A stretch of 64,000 nucleotides of DNA. Origin: Arcobacter iocasae (GTDB lineage: Bacteria > Campylobacterota > Campylobacteria > Campylobacterales > Arcobacteraceae). A program made the translations under genes and the position numbers. Below, in pieces: positions 1 to 8,258 of this stretch. Positions within the stretch are counted from its first letter, which is position 1. Every line of letters starts with the position of its first letter. Below the pieces are notes generated by a model. The model did no database searches. It worked only from the letters and a program-made list of their open reading frames with translations, and was not told where the DNA came from. The stretch spans positions 1,240,001 to 1,304,000 of the forward strand of contig NZ_CP090177.1 of assembly GCF_042214795.1 (NCBI RefSeq). Direction: 5' to 3'.

Positions 1-471
1 TCACTATCGATCTGTAAGTAGTATTTAGGATTGGAGGGTGGTCCCCCCAGATTCAGACAAAATATCACGTGTTCCGTCCTACTCAGGATACCAATAGAGC
101 TCTCAAGAGTTTCGTATACAGGAGTTTCACCTTCTATGCTATACCTTTCCAGATATTTCTACTACTCTTTTAAGTCTCACATTATGGTCCTACAACCCCC
201 TATGCAAGCATAGGGTTTGTCCTAATCCGCGTTCGCTCGCCGCTACTTACGGAATCTCATTTGATTTCTCTTCCTCTGGCTACTGAGATGTTTCACTTCA
301 CCAGGTTAGCTCCCCGCAGGGTAACATATATCTCTATATGCTGGGTTGTCCCATTCGGAAATCCTCGGATCAAAGCTCTTTGGCAGCTCCCCGAGGCTTA
401 TCGCAGCCTAATACGTCCTTCATCGCCTCTTACAGTCTAGGCATCCACCATTAGCCCTTAATAGCTTATAA
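1..471 (-). rRNA. rrl: 23S ribosomal RNA, 5' part (truncated by window edge)
   Basis: Read on the minus strand, the sequence starts near 471 and contains the conserved GGTGGATGCC block (complement at 440-449) close to the 5' end of bacterial 23S rRNA, followed by GATGAAGGACG. It continues off the left edge, so only about the first 470 nt are present. It is the last gene seen of the minus-strand 16S-Ile-Ala-23S operon. The 5' end was placed by alignment from memory with the E. coli 23S start and may be a few bases off. Confidence 0.95.
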
Positions 472-748
472 TTTGTATAACTATATCTCTATAGTTACCT
501 TTTTTGATAATTATTCCTTGGCTACTATCTTATTAAATACAATATTTAATAAAACAGTAATTGTGTGTTTAAATTGTTTTCTATTTTGTATTAAAATAAA
601 TCTCTTTATTCTAATTCGAAAAAATTTTAAAGACTTTAACATTAAATTTTTAAATAACATTTAGGATAAATCCTAATATTAATACTTCTCTTAAGTACTA
701 ATATTAAAATTTACTAATTTGCGTTCTACTTTGGTTTTGGTGTAATGT
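472..748 (-). other. 23S-tRNA-Ala internal transcribed spacer
   Basis: This very AT-rich spacer of about 277 nt separates tRNA-Ala from 23S in the rRNA operon. I see no additional tRNA and no convincing protein gene. A short plus-strand open frame here has no ribosome-binding site and lies antisense to the rRNA precursor. The spacer presumably carries precursor processing sites, but I could not identify a clear 23S stem because the other arm lies outside the window. Confidence 0.7.
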
Positions 749-824
749 TGGTGGAGAATAGCGGGATCGAACCGCTGACCTCCTGCGTGCAAGGCAGGCG
801 CTCTCCCAGCTGAGCTAATTCCCC
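749..824 (-). tRNA. tRNA-Ala (anticodon TGC)
   Basis: The minus strand reads GGGGAAT at the 5' acceptor arm and ATTCTCC at the 3' arm with encoded CCA (complement 749-751). The D-arm AGCTCAGCTGGGAGAGC, an anticodon loop with TGC, and the T-arm GGTTCGATCC are all present, giving a 76-nt cloverleaf. It lies in the 16S-23S spacer beside tRNA-Ile, as in many bacterial rRNA operons. Confidence 0.98.
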
Positions 825-843
825 AACAAAGATTATTCAATCA

Positions 844-920
844 TGGTGGGCCTACCAGGACTTGAACCTGGGACCTCACGATTATCAGTCGAGCGCTCTA
901 GCCAGCTGAGCTATAGGCCC
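844..920 (-). tRNA. tRNA-Ile (anticodon GAT)
   Basis: The minus strand reads GGGCCTA at the 5' end and TAGGCCC followed by encoded A-CCA at the 3' end (CCA complement 844-846). The anticodon stem-loop contains CTGATAATC with GAT, and the T-arm reads GGTTCAAGTCC. Length is 77 nt. It is the first tRNA after 16S in this operon. Confidence 0.98.
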
Positions 921-952
921 ATTCTTCACCTATTATTTTCAATAACCTTTAC

Positions 953-968
953 AAACCGAATATGATAT
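953..968 (-). repeat. 3' arm of the 16S rRNA processing stem
   Basis: The 16 bases at 953-968 (AAACCGAATATGATAT on the plus strand) are exactly complementary to 2679-2694, upstream of 16S. In the precursor RNA the two arms would pair and loop out the whole 16S gene, the arrangement cleaved by RNase III in other bacteria. A separate local hairpin (AGATTAGA / TCTAATCT, 1001-1022) lies between this arm and the 16S 3' end. Confidence 0.8.
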
Positions 969-1030
969 TGGATATTTACCCATTGTTTTTTTATTTCTTG
1001 AGATTAGAAACGAATCTAATCTCATTACTC

Positions 1031-2551
<1,521 letters not shown>

Positions 2552-2678
2552 TTTAGTTTAATCATGACTAGTGTCTAACTCTTTTATCTAATCTTCCTAA
2601 AAAGATTAATTGCAATTGTTTACTGACATTACTCATTGTTTTTTTAATAGACGAGAATTGTATAAATTCTCTTGTTTT

Positions 2679-2694
2679 ATATCATATTCGGTTT
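2679..2694 (-). repeat. 5' arm of the 16S rRNA processing stem
   Basis: ATATCATATTCGGTTT (plus strand) is the exact complement of 953-968 on the other side of 16S. Similar bases continue outward with mismatches (TATAAAAG against CTTTACA), so the stem is longer than the exact core. It lies in the rrn leader between boxA and the 16S 5' end. Confidence 0.8.
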
Positions 2695-2726
2695 ATAAAA
2701 GTTACTTACTTCTTAAAACCGTAGTT

Positions 2727-2738
2727 TGTTAAAGAACA
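2727..2738 (-). promoter_or_regulatory. rrn boxA antitermination element
   Basis: On the minus strand this reads TGTTCTTTAACA, one base different from the E. coli rrn boxA TGCTCTTTAACA. It lies about 40 nt downstream of the predicted transcription start and upstream of 16S. BoxA in nascent RNA is bound by NusB-NusE (S10) to suppress premature termination. The function here is inferred from sequence and position. Confidence 0.85.
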
Positions 2739-2777
2739 TCAACCCTTTGCGACGTTTGTCACTCAAATTGGACGGGA

Positions 2778-2806
2778 ATTATAATAGGTTTTTTTGTCTT
2801 TGTCAA
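2778..2806 (-). promoter_or_regulatory. rRNA operon sigma-70 promoter
   Basis: On the minus strand, a perfect -35 TTGACA (2801-2806) and a perfect -10 TATAAT (2778-2783) are separated by exactly 17 bases. The predicted start is near 2771. A consensus promoter of this kind is unusual in such AT-rich Campylobacterota-type DNA, where -35 boxes are usually weak, and fits the demand for rRNA. The remainder of 2552-3011 holds the rrn leader and the divergent promoter of the next gene; I see no other gene there. Confidence 0.9.
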
Positions 2807-2958
2807 GCGCTTTTCTTTAATCTTGGCTTAAATTTTGAAATTTATGAATTTTATACTTTTTGTTAGTTTTTATATACATATATAAGATAATATAGTCATG
2901 TGAATCAATTATGTTTATAAAGTACATTTAGTTATCATATTTAAAGATATTATTAAGC

Positions 2959-2987
2959 TTTACATATTAAAATATCAACTGTATATA
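2959..2987 (+). promoter_or_regulatory. Putative promoter of the BI-1 family gene
   Basis: TTTACA (2959-2964) and TATATA (2982-2987) are separated by 17 bases, placing a start about 20 nt ahead of the AAAAAGGAAG ribosome-binding site at 2997-3006. It is divergent from the rrn promoter. The DNA is very AT-rich, so chance matches are possible. Confidence 0.5.
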
Positions 2988-3011
2988 TAAAAATACAAAA
3001 AGGAAGACATA

Positions 3012-3710
3012 ATGTACAACAGAGATTATTTATCTCATAAAGATACAACGCAACAATATACACAAGAATCATCTAAAGTTGAATTAATGAGCTTTTTAAA
3101 AGCTACATATCAATTATTTGCAGGTTCACTACTTGCTGCAACTGCAGGAGCTTATATCGGGTTAGGTATGGTTTCAACAATTGCTAGTTGGTATTGGGGA
3201 TTAGTTATTTTAGAATTTATCTTATTATTTGGACTATTTGCAGTTAAAAATAAACCTGGAATTAACCTAGCGGTTTTATTCGGATTTACTTTTGTAAGTG
3301 GTTTAACAATTACTCCTTTACTAGCATCAGTATTTGCAATGCCAGCAGGTGCTTCAATAGTAGCACAAGCATTTTTAATGACTTCAGTAGCTTTTGGTGG
3401 AATTTCAATGTTTGCCCTTACAACTAAAAGAGATTTCTCTGGTATGGGGAAAATGTTGTTTATTGCTCTTATTATATTAGTAGTAGGATCTATTTCTAAT
3501 ATTTTTATTCAAGCGCCATTATTACAACTTGGAATAGCGATGGTGGGAGCTGTTTTATTTTCTGCGTTTATTCTTTATGATACACAACAAATTATAAAAG
3601 GTGGGTTTTCAACTCCAATTGAAGCTGCTATTTCTTTATACTTAGATTTCTTTAATCTATTTATTTCATTATTACAAATACTTGGTATTTTTAATAGTAG
3701 TGACGACTAA
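3012..3710 (+). CDS. Bax inhibitor-1/YccA family membrane protein
   Basis: This 232-residue protein has a short polar N-terminus (1-28) followed by seven hydrophobic spans at about 30-50, 58-77, 83-103, 106-132, 144-164, 170-190 and 205-228. The family signatures ILYDTQQII (near 186) and LYLDFFNLFI (near 209) match the bacterial BI-1/YccA-YbhL group. These inner-membrane proteins are linked to ion (Ca2+/H+) flux and, for YccA, to modulation of the FtsH protease. The start is supported by AAAAAGGAAG just upstream. A strong hairpin overlaps the stop codon. Family assignment is secure; the cellular role here is not shown by the sequence. Confidence 0.92.
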   Translation: MYNRDYLSHKDTTQQYTQESSKVELMSFLKATYQLFAGSLLAATAGAYIGLGMVSTIASWYWGLVILEFILLFGLFAVKNKPGINLAVLFGFTFVSGLTITPLLASVFAMPAGASIVAQAFLMTSVAFGGISMFALTTKRDFSGMGKMLFIALIILVVGSISNIFIQAPLLQLGIAMVGAVLFSAFILYDTQQIIKGGFSTPIEAAISLYLDFFNLFISLLQILGIFNSSDD

Positions 3711-3735
3711 ATCATAACTCCTCGAGTTATGATTT
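3709..3735 (+). terminator. Hairpin after the BI-1 gene
   Basis: A perfect 12-bp inverted repeat, AAATCATAACTC / GAGTTATGATTT, with a 3-base loop begins in the stop codon of the preceding gene. The tail ACTTCTT is only moderately T-rich, so this may be a weak terminator or an mRNA-stabilising 3' end. The next gene starts 12 bases downstream. Confidence 0.6.
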
Positions 3736-3747
3736 ACTTCTTATAAC

Positions 3748-4152
3748 ATGAATACTACAGAACTTAGACTTATTGATGCAAATCTAAATCGCCTAAGAGA
3801 GGGAATTAGAGTTGTAGAAGATATCTTTAGATATGTTTATAATAATAAAGATATCGCTTCAAAACTAAAAGAGTTAAGACACAAATCAAGAATATCTATT
3901 TATGATGAACTTTTAGATTCAAGAGATATAAAAAATGATGTCTTAAAACAAAGCACTGCATCAGAAAAAAGTAGAGATAACTTAAGCTCTATTTTAATAG
4001 CTAATTTTAAAAGAGCTCAAGAGAGTTCTAGGGTACTAGAAGAAGTTTGTAAACTAGAAGAAAATAATAGTAGTGAAGTATTTAAATATATACGATATGA
4101 ACTTTATGATTTAGAAAAAGCTTTGACAAAGATAACTTCAAATTCTAAATAA
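3748..4152 (+). CDS. ThiD2-like thiamine biosynthesis protein (stand-alone)
   Basis: This 134-residue, mostly helical protein carries the signature DANLNRLREGIRVVED (residues 10-25) and a second conserved segment FKRAQESSRVLEE. That signature is the N-terminal domain of long ThiE proteins in several bacteria, described as ThiD2, a hydroxymethylpyrimidine-phosphate kinase. Campylobacterota databases often label the stand-alone form thiamine-phosphate pyrophosphorylase, but the TIM-barrel ThiE domain is absent, so that label would be misleading. The last 49 bp overlap the convergent bioC gene. The family match is good; the kinase function is carried over from the ThiD2 literature, from memory. 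Confidence 0.75.
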   Translation: MNTTELRLIDANLNRLREGIRVVEDIFRYVYNNKDIASKLKELRHKSRISIYDELLDSRDIKNDVLKQSTASEKSRDNLSSILIANFKRAQESSRVLEEVCKLEENNSSEVFKYIRYELYDLEKALTKITSNSK

Positions 4153-4796
4153 TTTAAACTATACTCTTTATATAACTTTTTAGCATCTTTAAATTCAAGA
4201 GTATTACCACCACTTACACCTGATCTCTTAATATAATCAAATAATTTTTTCTTATTATCAAATTCTAAATTATAAGTTATAGTTTCAAATTCACAATCAC
4301 AATATTGTAAAAAAGCTTTTTTTATTGATTGTTCATCTAATATTGGTGATTTTTTATTTGTTATTGCTTGTATTGTTTTAAAAGTATTTGAAGTAAATAA
4401 AGCAGCATAAATTTTAGGAGATATAGAACTAATAGCTTTAACTATCTTACTTAAATCCTTTGACCATTGTAATGCAGATGAAGATATCACAACATCATAT
4501 TTTTCATTTTTAATATTTTCAAAAAAAGCTTCACTATCAAAATCAAAACATTTTACTTCTATATTATTAGCTTTAGGATGAATATTACACATATTTTGTG
4601 AAAAATCCATAGCTTTATAAAAATCATACTCCCAAGAAATGTTTTTTATAACTTGCCCAGAGCCACAACCTAACTCTAATATTCTTTTAGGTTGACAATT
4701 TATATCTCTAATAATAGATTTTGCAGCAATTTGTTGTACAATATTGTATGAGTTATATTGATTTGCGTATTTTGAAAATTCGTTTTTTACGGACAT
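4104..4796 (-). CDS. bioC: BioC-like malonyl-ACP O-methyltransferase
   Basis: This 230-residue class I SAM-dependent methyltransferase has motif I ILELGCGSGQ at about 39-48, an acidic residue after the second strand, and the BioC-typical SSALQWSKDL near 105-114. BioC methylates malonyl-ACP so that it can enter fatty acid synthesis as a disguised primer for pimelate in biotin synthesis. The length is close to known BioC proteins. Its 3' end overlaps the convergent thiD2-like gene, and its start is 70 bp from divergent secG. No other biotin genes lie next to it, so specificity rests on sequence only. Confidence 0.8.
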   Translation of the reverse strand: MSVKNEFSKYANQYNSYNIVQQIAAKSIIRDINCQPKRILELGCGSGQVIKNISWEYDFYKAMDFSQNMCNIHPKANNIEVKCFDFDSEAFFENIKNEKYDVVISSSALQWSKDLSKIVKAISSISPKIYAALFTSNTFKTIQAITNKKSPILDEQSIKKAFLQYCDCEFETITYNLEFDNKKKLFDYIKRSGVSGGNTLEFKDAKKLYKEYSLNYLEFEVIFVKAFSKS

Positions 4797-4866
4797 AATC
4801 GAATCTTAACTTTTTTTTAATAAATTTTGGATAAAATACCTACCATTTTTTCAAAGGAATAATATT

Positions 4867-5253
4867 ATGACATCAACACTTTTAATAGTTCAATTTATTT
4901 TAGCAGTACTATTAACAATTTGCATCTTACTTCAAAAAAGTTCAAGTATGGGATTAGGTGCTTACAGTGGAAGCAACGAATCTTTATTTGGAGCAAAAGG
5001 TCCTGGAAACTTTTTAACAAAAGCGACTATGGTTTTAGGGTTAATTTTTGTTTTAAATACTCTAGTTTTAGGATATTTTTATAATGAGAATAGACAAAGA
5101 AGTGCAGTAGACAATGTACAAACAGAGAGTTTAATTCCAAAAACTCCTGAAAAAGCTCAAGCACCTACTGCTCCAGCAGCACCAGTAGCTCCAGCAGAAA
5201 AAACTACACCTACTGTTCCAGTAGTACCGACAGTTCCAACTACTGAAAAATAG
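4867..5253 (+). CDS. secG: Preprotein translocase subunit SecG
   Basis: This 128-residue protein has two membrane spans (about 3-23 and 54-72) separated by the SecG hallmark loop GSNESLFGAKGPGNFLTK. SecG is the small subunit of the SecYEG channel. The C-terminal 35 residues form a low-complexity Pro/Ala/Val/Thr tail (repeated TPTVPV-like units), longer than in E. coli SecG but often seen in this phylum. The ribosome-binding site AAAGGAA lies at 4853-4859. It is followed by frr. Confidence 0.95.
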   Translation: MTSTLLIVQFILAVLLTICILLQKSSSMGLGAYSGSNESLFGAKGPGNFLTKATMVLGLIFVLNTLVLGYFYNENRQRSAVDNVQTESLIPKTPEKAQAPTAPAAPVAPAEKTTPTVPVVPTVPTTEK

Positions 5254-5267
5254 TTGATTCTGAAGAG

Positions 5268-5301
5268 GTAGTTCAAATGAAATATTTTTTCAAAGAACTA
5301 C
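5268..5301 (+). terminator. Weak hairpin after secG
   Basis: A 7-bp inverted repeat, GTAGTTC / GAACTAC, with a 20-base loop lies 15 bp after the secG stop and is followed by TTCATCTTTT. The stem is short and the loop long, so termination is possible but not certain. Confidence 0.35.
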
Positions 5302-5379
5302 TTCATCTTTTAATAAAAAAAGAAAATATGTTTTCTTTTAACTTTCAAAGAGAATATATTATCAAAAATTTATTTCAGT

Positions 5380-5408
5380 TTAGTATGCCAATCAAGAAAT
5401 GGTATAAT
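5380..5408 (+). promoter_or_regulatory. Putative frr promoter
   Basis: A perfect TATAAT (5403-5408) lies 34 bp ahead of the frr start with a poor -35 (TTAGTA, 17-base spacing). Strong -10 and weak -35 is the usual pattern for housekeeping promoters in this phylum. The AAAGGAGAGAG ribosome-binding site follows. Confidence 0.55.
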
Positions 5409-5442
5409 ATGCAAAATTTAATAATAAATCAAAGGAGAGAGA

Positions 5443-6000
5443 ATGTTAAATGAGATTTATTCAGAAACAAAAGAGAAAATGGATAATGCAATAGAAGCAT
5501 TAAAAAGAGACTACAAAACACTAAGAACAGGTAAAGTAAGTACTACAATTTTAGATGGTATAAAAATTGATTATTATGGAACACCAACTGACTTAACTCA
5601 AGTGGGTTCAGTACTAGCACCTGATGCCACAACAATTGTAATAAACCCATGGGAAAAGCATCTTGTAGGTGATATTGAAAAAGCAATTCAAAATGCTAAT
5701 ATTGGTGTTAATCCAAATAATGATGGTGAAGTAATTAAACTATTTTTCCCTCCTATGACTGTTGACCAAAGAAAAGAGAGTGCAAAACAAGCAAAAGGTA
5801 TGACTGATGATGCAAAAGTAGCTATTAGAAATATCAGAAAACATGCAAATGATAGAGTAAAAGTTCTTCATAAAGATAAAGAAATAACTGATGATGAAAA
5901 CAAAAAAGCTCAAGATGAAATACAAAAAATTACAGATTCTTATGTAACAAAAGCTGACGATACTTTCAAAGCAAAAGAAGCTGAAATCTTAAAAGTATAA
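5443..6000 (+). CDS. frr: Ribosome recycling factor
   Basis: This 185-residue protein matches RRF along its whole length. The conserved RTGKVSTTILDGIKIDYYG (about 28-46), the NPWEKH segment, the FPPMT motif and the helical end DENKKAQDEIQKITD are all present. RRF, with EF-G, splits post-termination ribosomes. It has a strong ribosome-binding site (AAAGGAGAGAG). pyrE begins 2 bases after its stop, so the two are co-transcribed and probably translationally coupled. Confidence 0.97.
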   Translation: MLNEIYSETKEKMDNAIEALKRDYKTLRTGKVSTTILDGIKIDYYGTPTDLTQVGSVLAPDATTIVINPWEKHLVGDIEKAIQNANIGVNPNNDGEVIKLFFPPMTVDQRKESAKQAKGMTDDAKVAIRNIRKHANDRVKVLHKDKEITDDENKKAQDEIQKITDSYVTKADDTFKAKEAEILKV

Positions 6001-6002
6001 TT

Positions 6003-6611
6003 ATGGTAGTAGAACAAATATACAAAGATGCAAATGCTCTATTAGAAGGTCATTTTAAATTAAGTTCAGGAAATCATTCTAAATACTATTTACAATCTGC
6101 AAAAGTATTAGAAGATCCTAAAACTGCAAAATTACTAGCTGAAGAATTAGCAAAACAGATAAAAGAGTCTGGATTAAAAGTCGATGCTGTTTGTTCACCT
6201 GCTCTTGGTGGATTGATTGCGGGATTTGCACTAGCAACTGCACTTGATGTAAGATTTATCTTTGCAGAGCGAGTTGATGGTGAGATGACTATAAGAAGAG
6301 GTTTTGAAGTTACCAAAGGTGAAAAATATATTATCTGTGAAGATATTATTACTACTGGTGGTAGTGCTTTAGAAGCTGCAAAACAAATCGAAAAAGATGG
6401 TGGTGAAATACTTGCTTATGCAGCATTGGCAAATAGAGGTTTTTGTTCAAGAGTTGGAAGTGAATTAGAACCAAAAGATAATTGTAAATTACCCCTTGAT
6501 AAACCACTTTTTGCTTTAGATGACTTTACATTTGAAATGTATGCTCCTGATGATTGCCCTATGTGTAAAGAAGGCTCAGTTGCATACAAACCTGGAAGTA
6601 GAGGAAACTAA
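6003..6611 (+). CDS. pyrE: Orotate phosphoribosyltransferase
   Basis: This 202-residue enzyme converts orotate and PRPP to orotidine 5'-phosphate in pyrimidine synthesis. The PRPP-binding loop ICEDIITTGGSAL lies at 111-123, with SPALGG at 65-70 and the catalytic-loop region AERVDGEMTIRRG at 88-100. A C-terminal cysteine pair, DCPMCKEG, is typical of the epsilonproteobacterial form. There is no clear Shine-Dalgarno sequence; the 2-bp gap after frr suggests coupling. The RDD gene follows after 6 bp. Confidence 0.97.
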   Translation: MVVEQIYKDANALLEGHFKLSSGNHSKYYLQSAKVLEDPKTAKLLAEELAKQIKESGLKVDAVCSPALGGLIAGFALATALDVRFIFAERVDGEMTIRRGFEVTKGEKYIICEDIITTGGSALEAAKQIEKDGGEILAYAALANRGFCSRVGSELEPKDNCKLPLDKPLFALDDFTFEMYAPDDCPMCKEGSVAYKPGSRGN

Positions 6612-6617
6612 TCCATA

Positions 6618-7103
6618 ATGAGTAGATGGAGAGATATAAAAGCTGGTAAAAAAGAACCACTTAATGAAGAGTTTAAAAAAAATGATTTAAATTCTAATAT
6701 CTGTACATCTATTCCTGCTAGAATCAAGGCTTTTATTGTAGACATGTTTATGATAATGATGCCTTTAGCTTATGTTACTACTTATGTTTTTATGAATGGA
6801 AAAGATGACTTCCAAGGAAGCGAAGAAGCAAGATGGAGTCTATCTATTATTTATGGTTTGATTATTATTGTTTTTTGGATAGCAAAAGGTCAAACTCCAG
6901 GATTAAAAGCCTATAGTTTAAAACTAATAGATGAAAAAACAAAAGAAAAAATATCATTCCCAAAAGCTATTTTAAGATATTTATGTTTTATATTTGCAGC
7001 TACTACTATTGTTCTTGCATTTTTACCATTTTTTAGGAAAGATAAAAAAACTTTTCAGGATCTAGTTGCTAATACCCTCGTAATCAAAATTCAAAAAAAA
7101 TAA
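6618..7103 (+). CDS. RDD family membrane protein
   Basis: This 161-residue protein has a charged N-terminus (1-30), then the RDD-domain opening IPARIKAFIVDMFMI with Arg and Asp in the expected positions. Three hydrophobic spans lie at about 40-58, 73-93 and 135-155, and the conserved GQTPGLKAYSLKLID lies between the second and third. RDD proteins are poorly characterised; some act in Na+/H+ exchange. The next gene starts directly after its stop codon (7103/7104), so the frr-pyrE-RDD-MFS set looks like one operon. Confidence 0.88.
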   Translation: MSRWRDIKAGKKEPLNEEFKKNDLNSNICTSIPARIKAFIVDMFMIMMPLAYVTTYVFMNGKDDFQGSEEARWSLSIIYGLIIIVFWIAKGQTPGLKAYSLKLIDEKTKEKISFPKAILRYLCFIFAATTIVLAFLPFFRKDKKTFQDLVANTLVIKIQKK

Positions 7104-8192
7104 ATGCTTTTTTTTAACTTATCTGCATTTTATTTCTTTTATTTTGCAGCCGTTGCAGTCTATGTTATATTTATGCCAAAAGTACTCCATGACATAGGGT
7201 ACACTCCTTCACAAATTGGAGTAATATTTGCCCTAGCTCCATTGATGAGATTTGCCACTCCATTTTTATTTTTAAAACATATTAAACTCGATAGAAATAT
7301 TTTTAGATTAGCTTTATTTACTTCAATTCTTTGTTCAATTGGATTTTATTTTACACTACATAATTTTTATGCTTTTATGCTAAATAATGCTCTTTTAGGA
7401 GTTTGTCTAAGCCTTATATTACCTTATATTGAAGTTATTGCTTTAAAAGAATTAGGTAAAGATAAATATGGTAAATCTAGACTTTATGGCTCAATTGGAT
7501 TTACTGTTATTGCATTAGTTTTAGCCAAGTTTTTAAGTGAACCACAAATTGCATTGAACTATTATTTAACTGTAAATATCTTTATTGTATTTTTCTCACT
7601 TTTACTTTTAAAGCATGATGTTGAACATAAAGATACAATTAGTTCAAAACCATTTTCTGTTCTTGAATATTGGCCTTTTTGGTTAAGTCTATTTTTTATG
7701 CAAATAAGTTTTGGTGGCTTTTACAACTTCTTTACTATATATGAGACAGAACATGGGATATCACTAGAAATGACCTCTTATCTTTGGTCTTTTGGAGTTA
7801 TTTGTGAAATACTAATGTTTTATTTCCAAGCACCAATATTAAAAAACAATCTTTTAAATATAATAAAATTCTCTATTTTTTTGACAGTAATTAGATGGTT
7901 ATTACTTTATTTATATCCAGATAACCTATATGTGACATTTTTCACTCAATCAATACATGCCTTTTCTTTTGGACTGTATCATAGTTCTGTAATTATATAT
8001 TTATATTCAATATATGAAAATAAAAAACTTGCGCAACAATTTATGTATGGAGTTGCTTATGGACTTGGTGGTTTTATTGGAGCTTTAGTTGCAGGATGGT
8101 TATATGGAGAGAACTTATTTTTATATTCGAGTATATTTGCAGTAATTTCATTACTTTTTGTTAGTACTTTAAAAACTGAAAGAAAAATTTAA
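7104..8192 (+). CDS. MFS transporter (LacY/PPP-like 'MFS_1_like' group)
   Basis: This 362-residue protein has about 11-12 membrane spans. The N-terminal pattern PKVLHDIGYTPSQIGVIFAL and a later KYGKSRLYGSIGF segment are characteristic of the MFS_1_like branch that includes LacY-type and 3-phenylpropionate-type symporters. The substrate cannot be told from sequence. It has no own ribosome-binding site; its ATG abuts the RDD gene stop, pointing to translational coupling. Confidence 0.8.
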   Translation: MLFFNLSAFYFFYFAAVAVYVIFMPKVLHDIGYTPSQIGVIFALAPLMRFATPFLFLKHIKLDRNIFRLALFTSILCSIGFYFTLHNFYAFMLNNALLGVCLSLILPYIEVIALKELGKDKYGKSRLYGSIGFTVIALVLAKFLSEPQIALNYYLTVNIFIVFFSLLLLKHDVEHKDTISSKPFSVLEYWPFWLSLFFMQISFGGFYNFFTIYETEHGISLEMTSYLWSFGVICEILMFYFQAPILKNNLLNIIKFSIFLTVIRWLLLYLYPDNLYVTFFTQSIHAFSFGLYHSSVIIYLYSIYENKKLAQQFMYGVAYGLGGFIGALVAGWLYGENLFLYSSIFAVISLLFVSTLKTERKI

Positions 8193-8258
8193 TTATATTT
8201 ATAATAGTATTATATTATTTTATTTTTATTTTACTTGCACGAAGAGAGACTTACTATT

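Noticed and set aside
5277..5453. 58-codon plus-strand ORF between secG and frr, with GAAGAGG ahead of its ATG
   Set aside because: It runs through the frr promoter and ribosome-binding site and overlaps the frr start in another frame; composition looks like open AT-rich DNA. Kept out unless conservation is shown.
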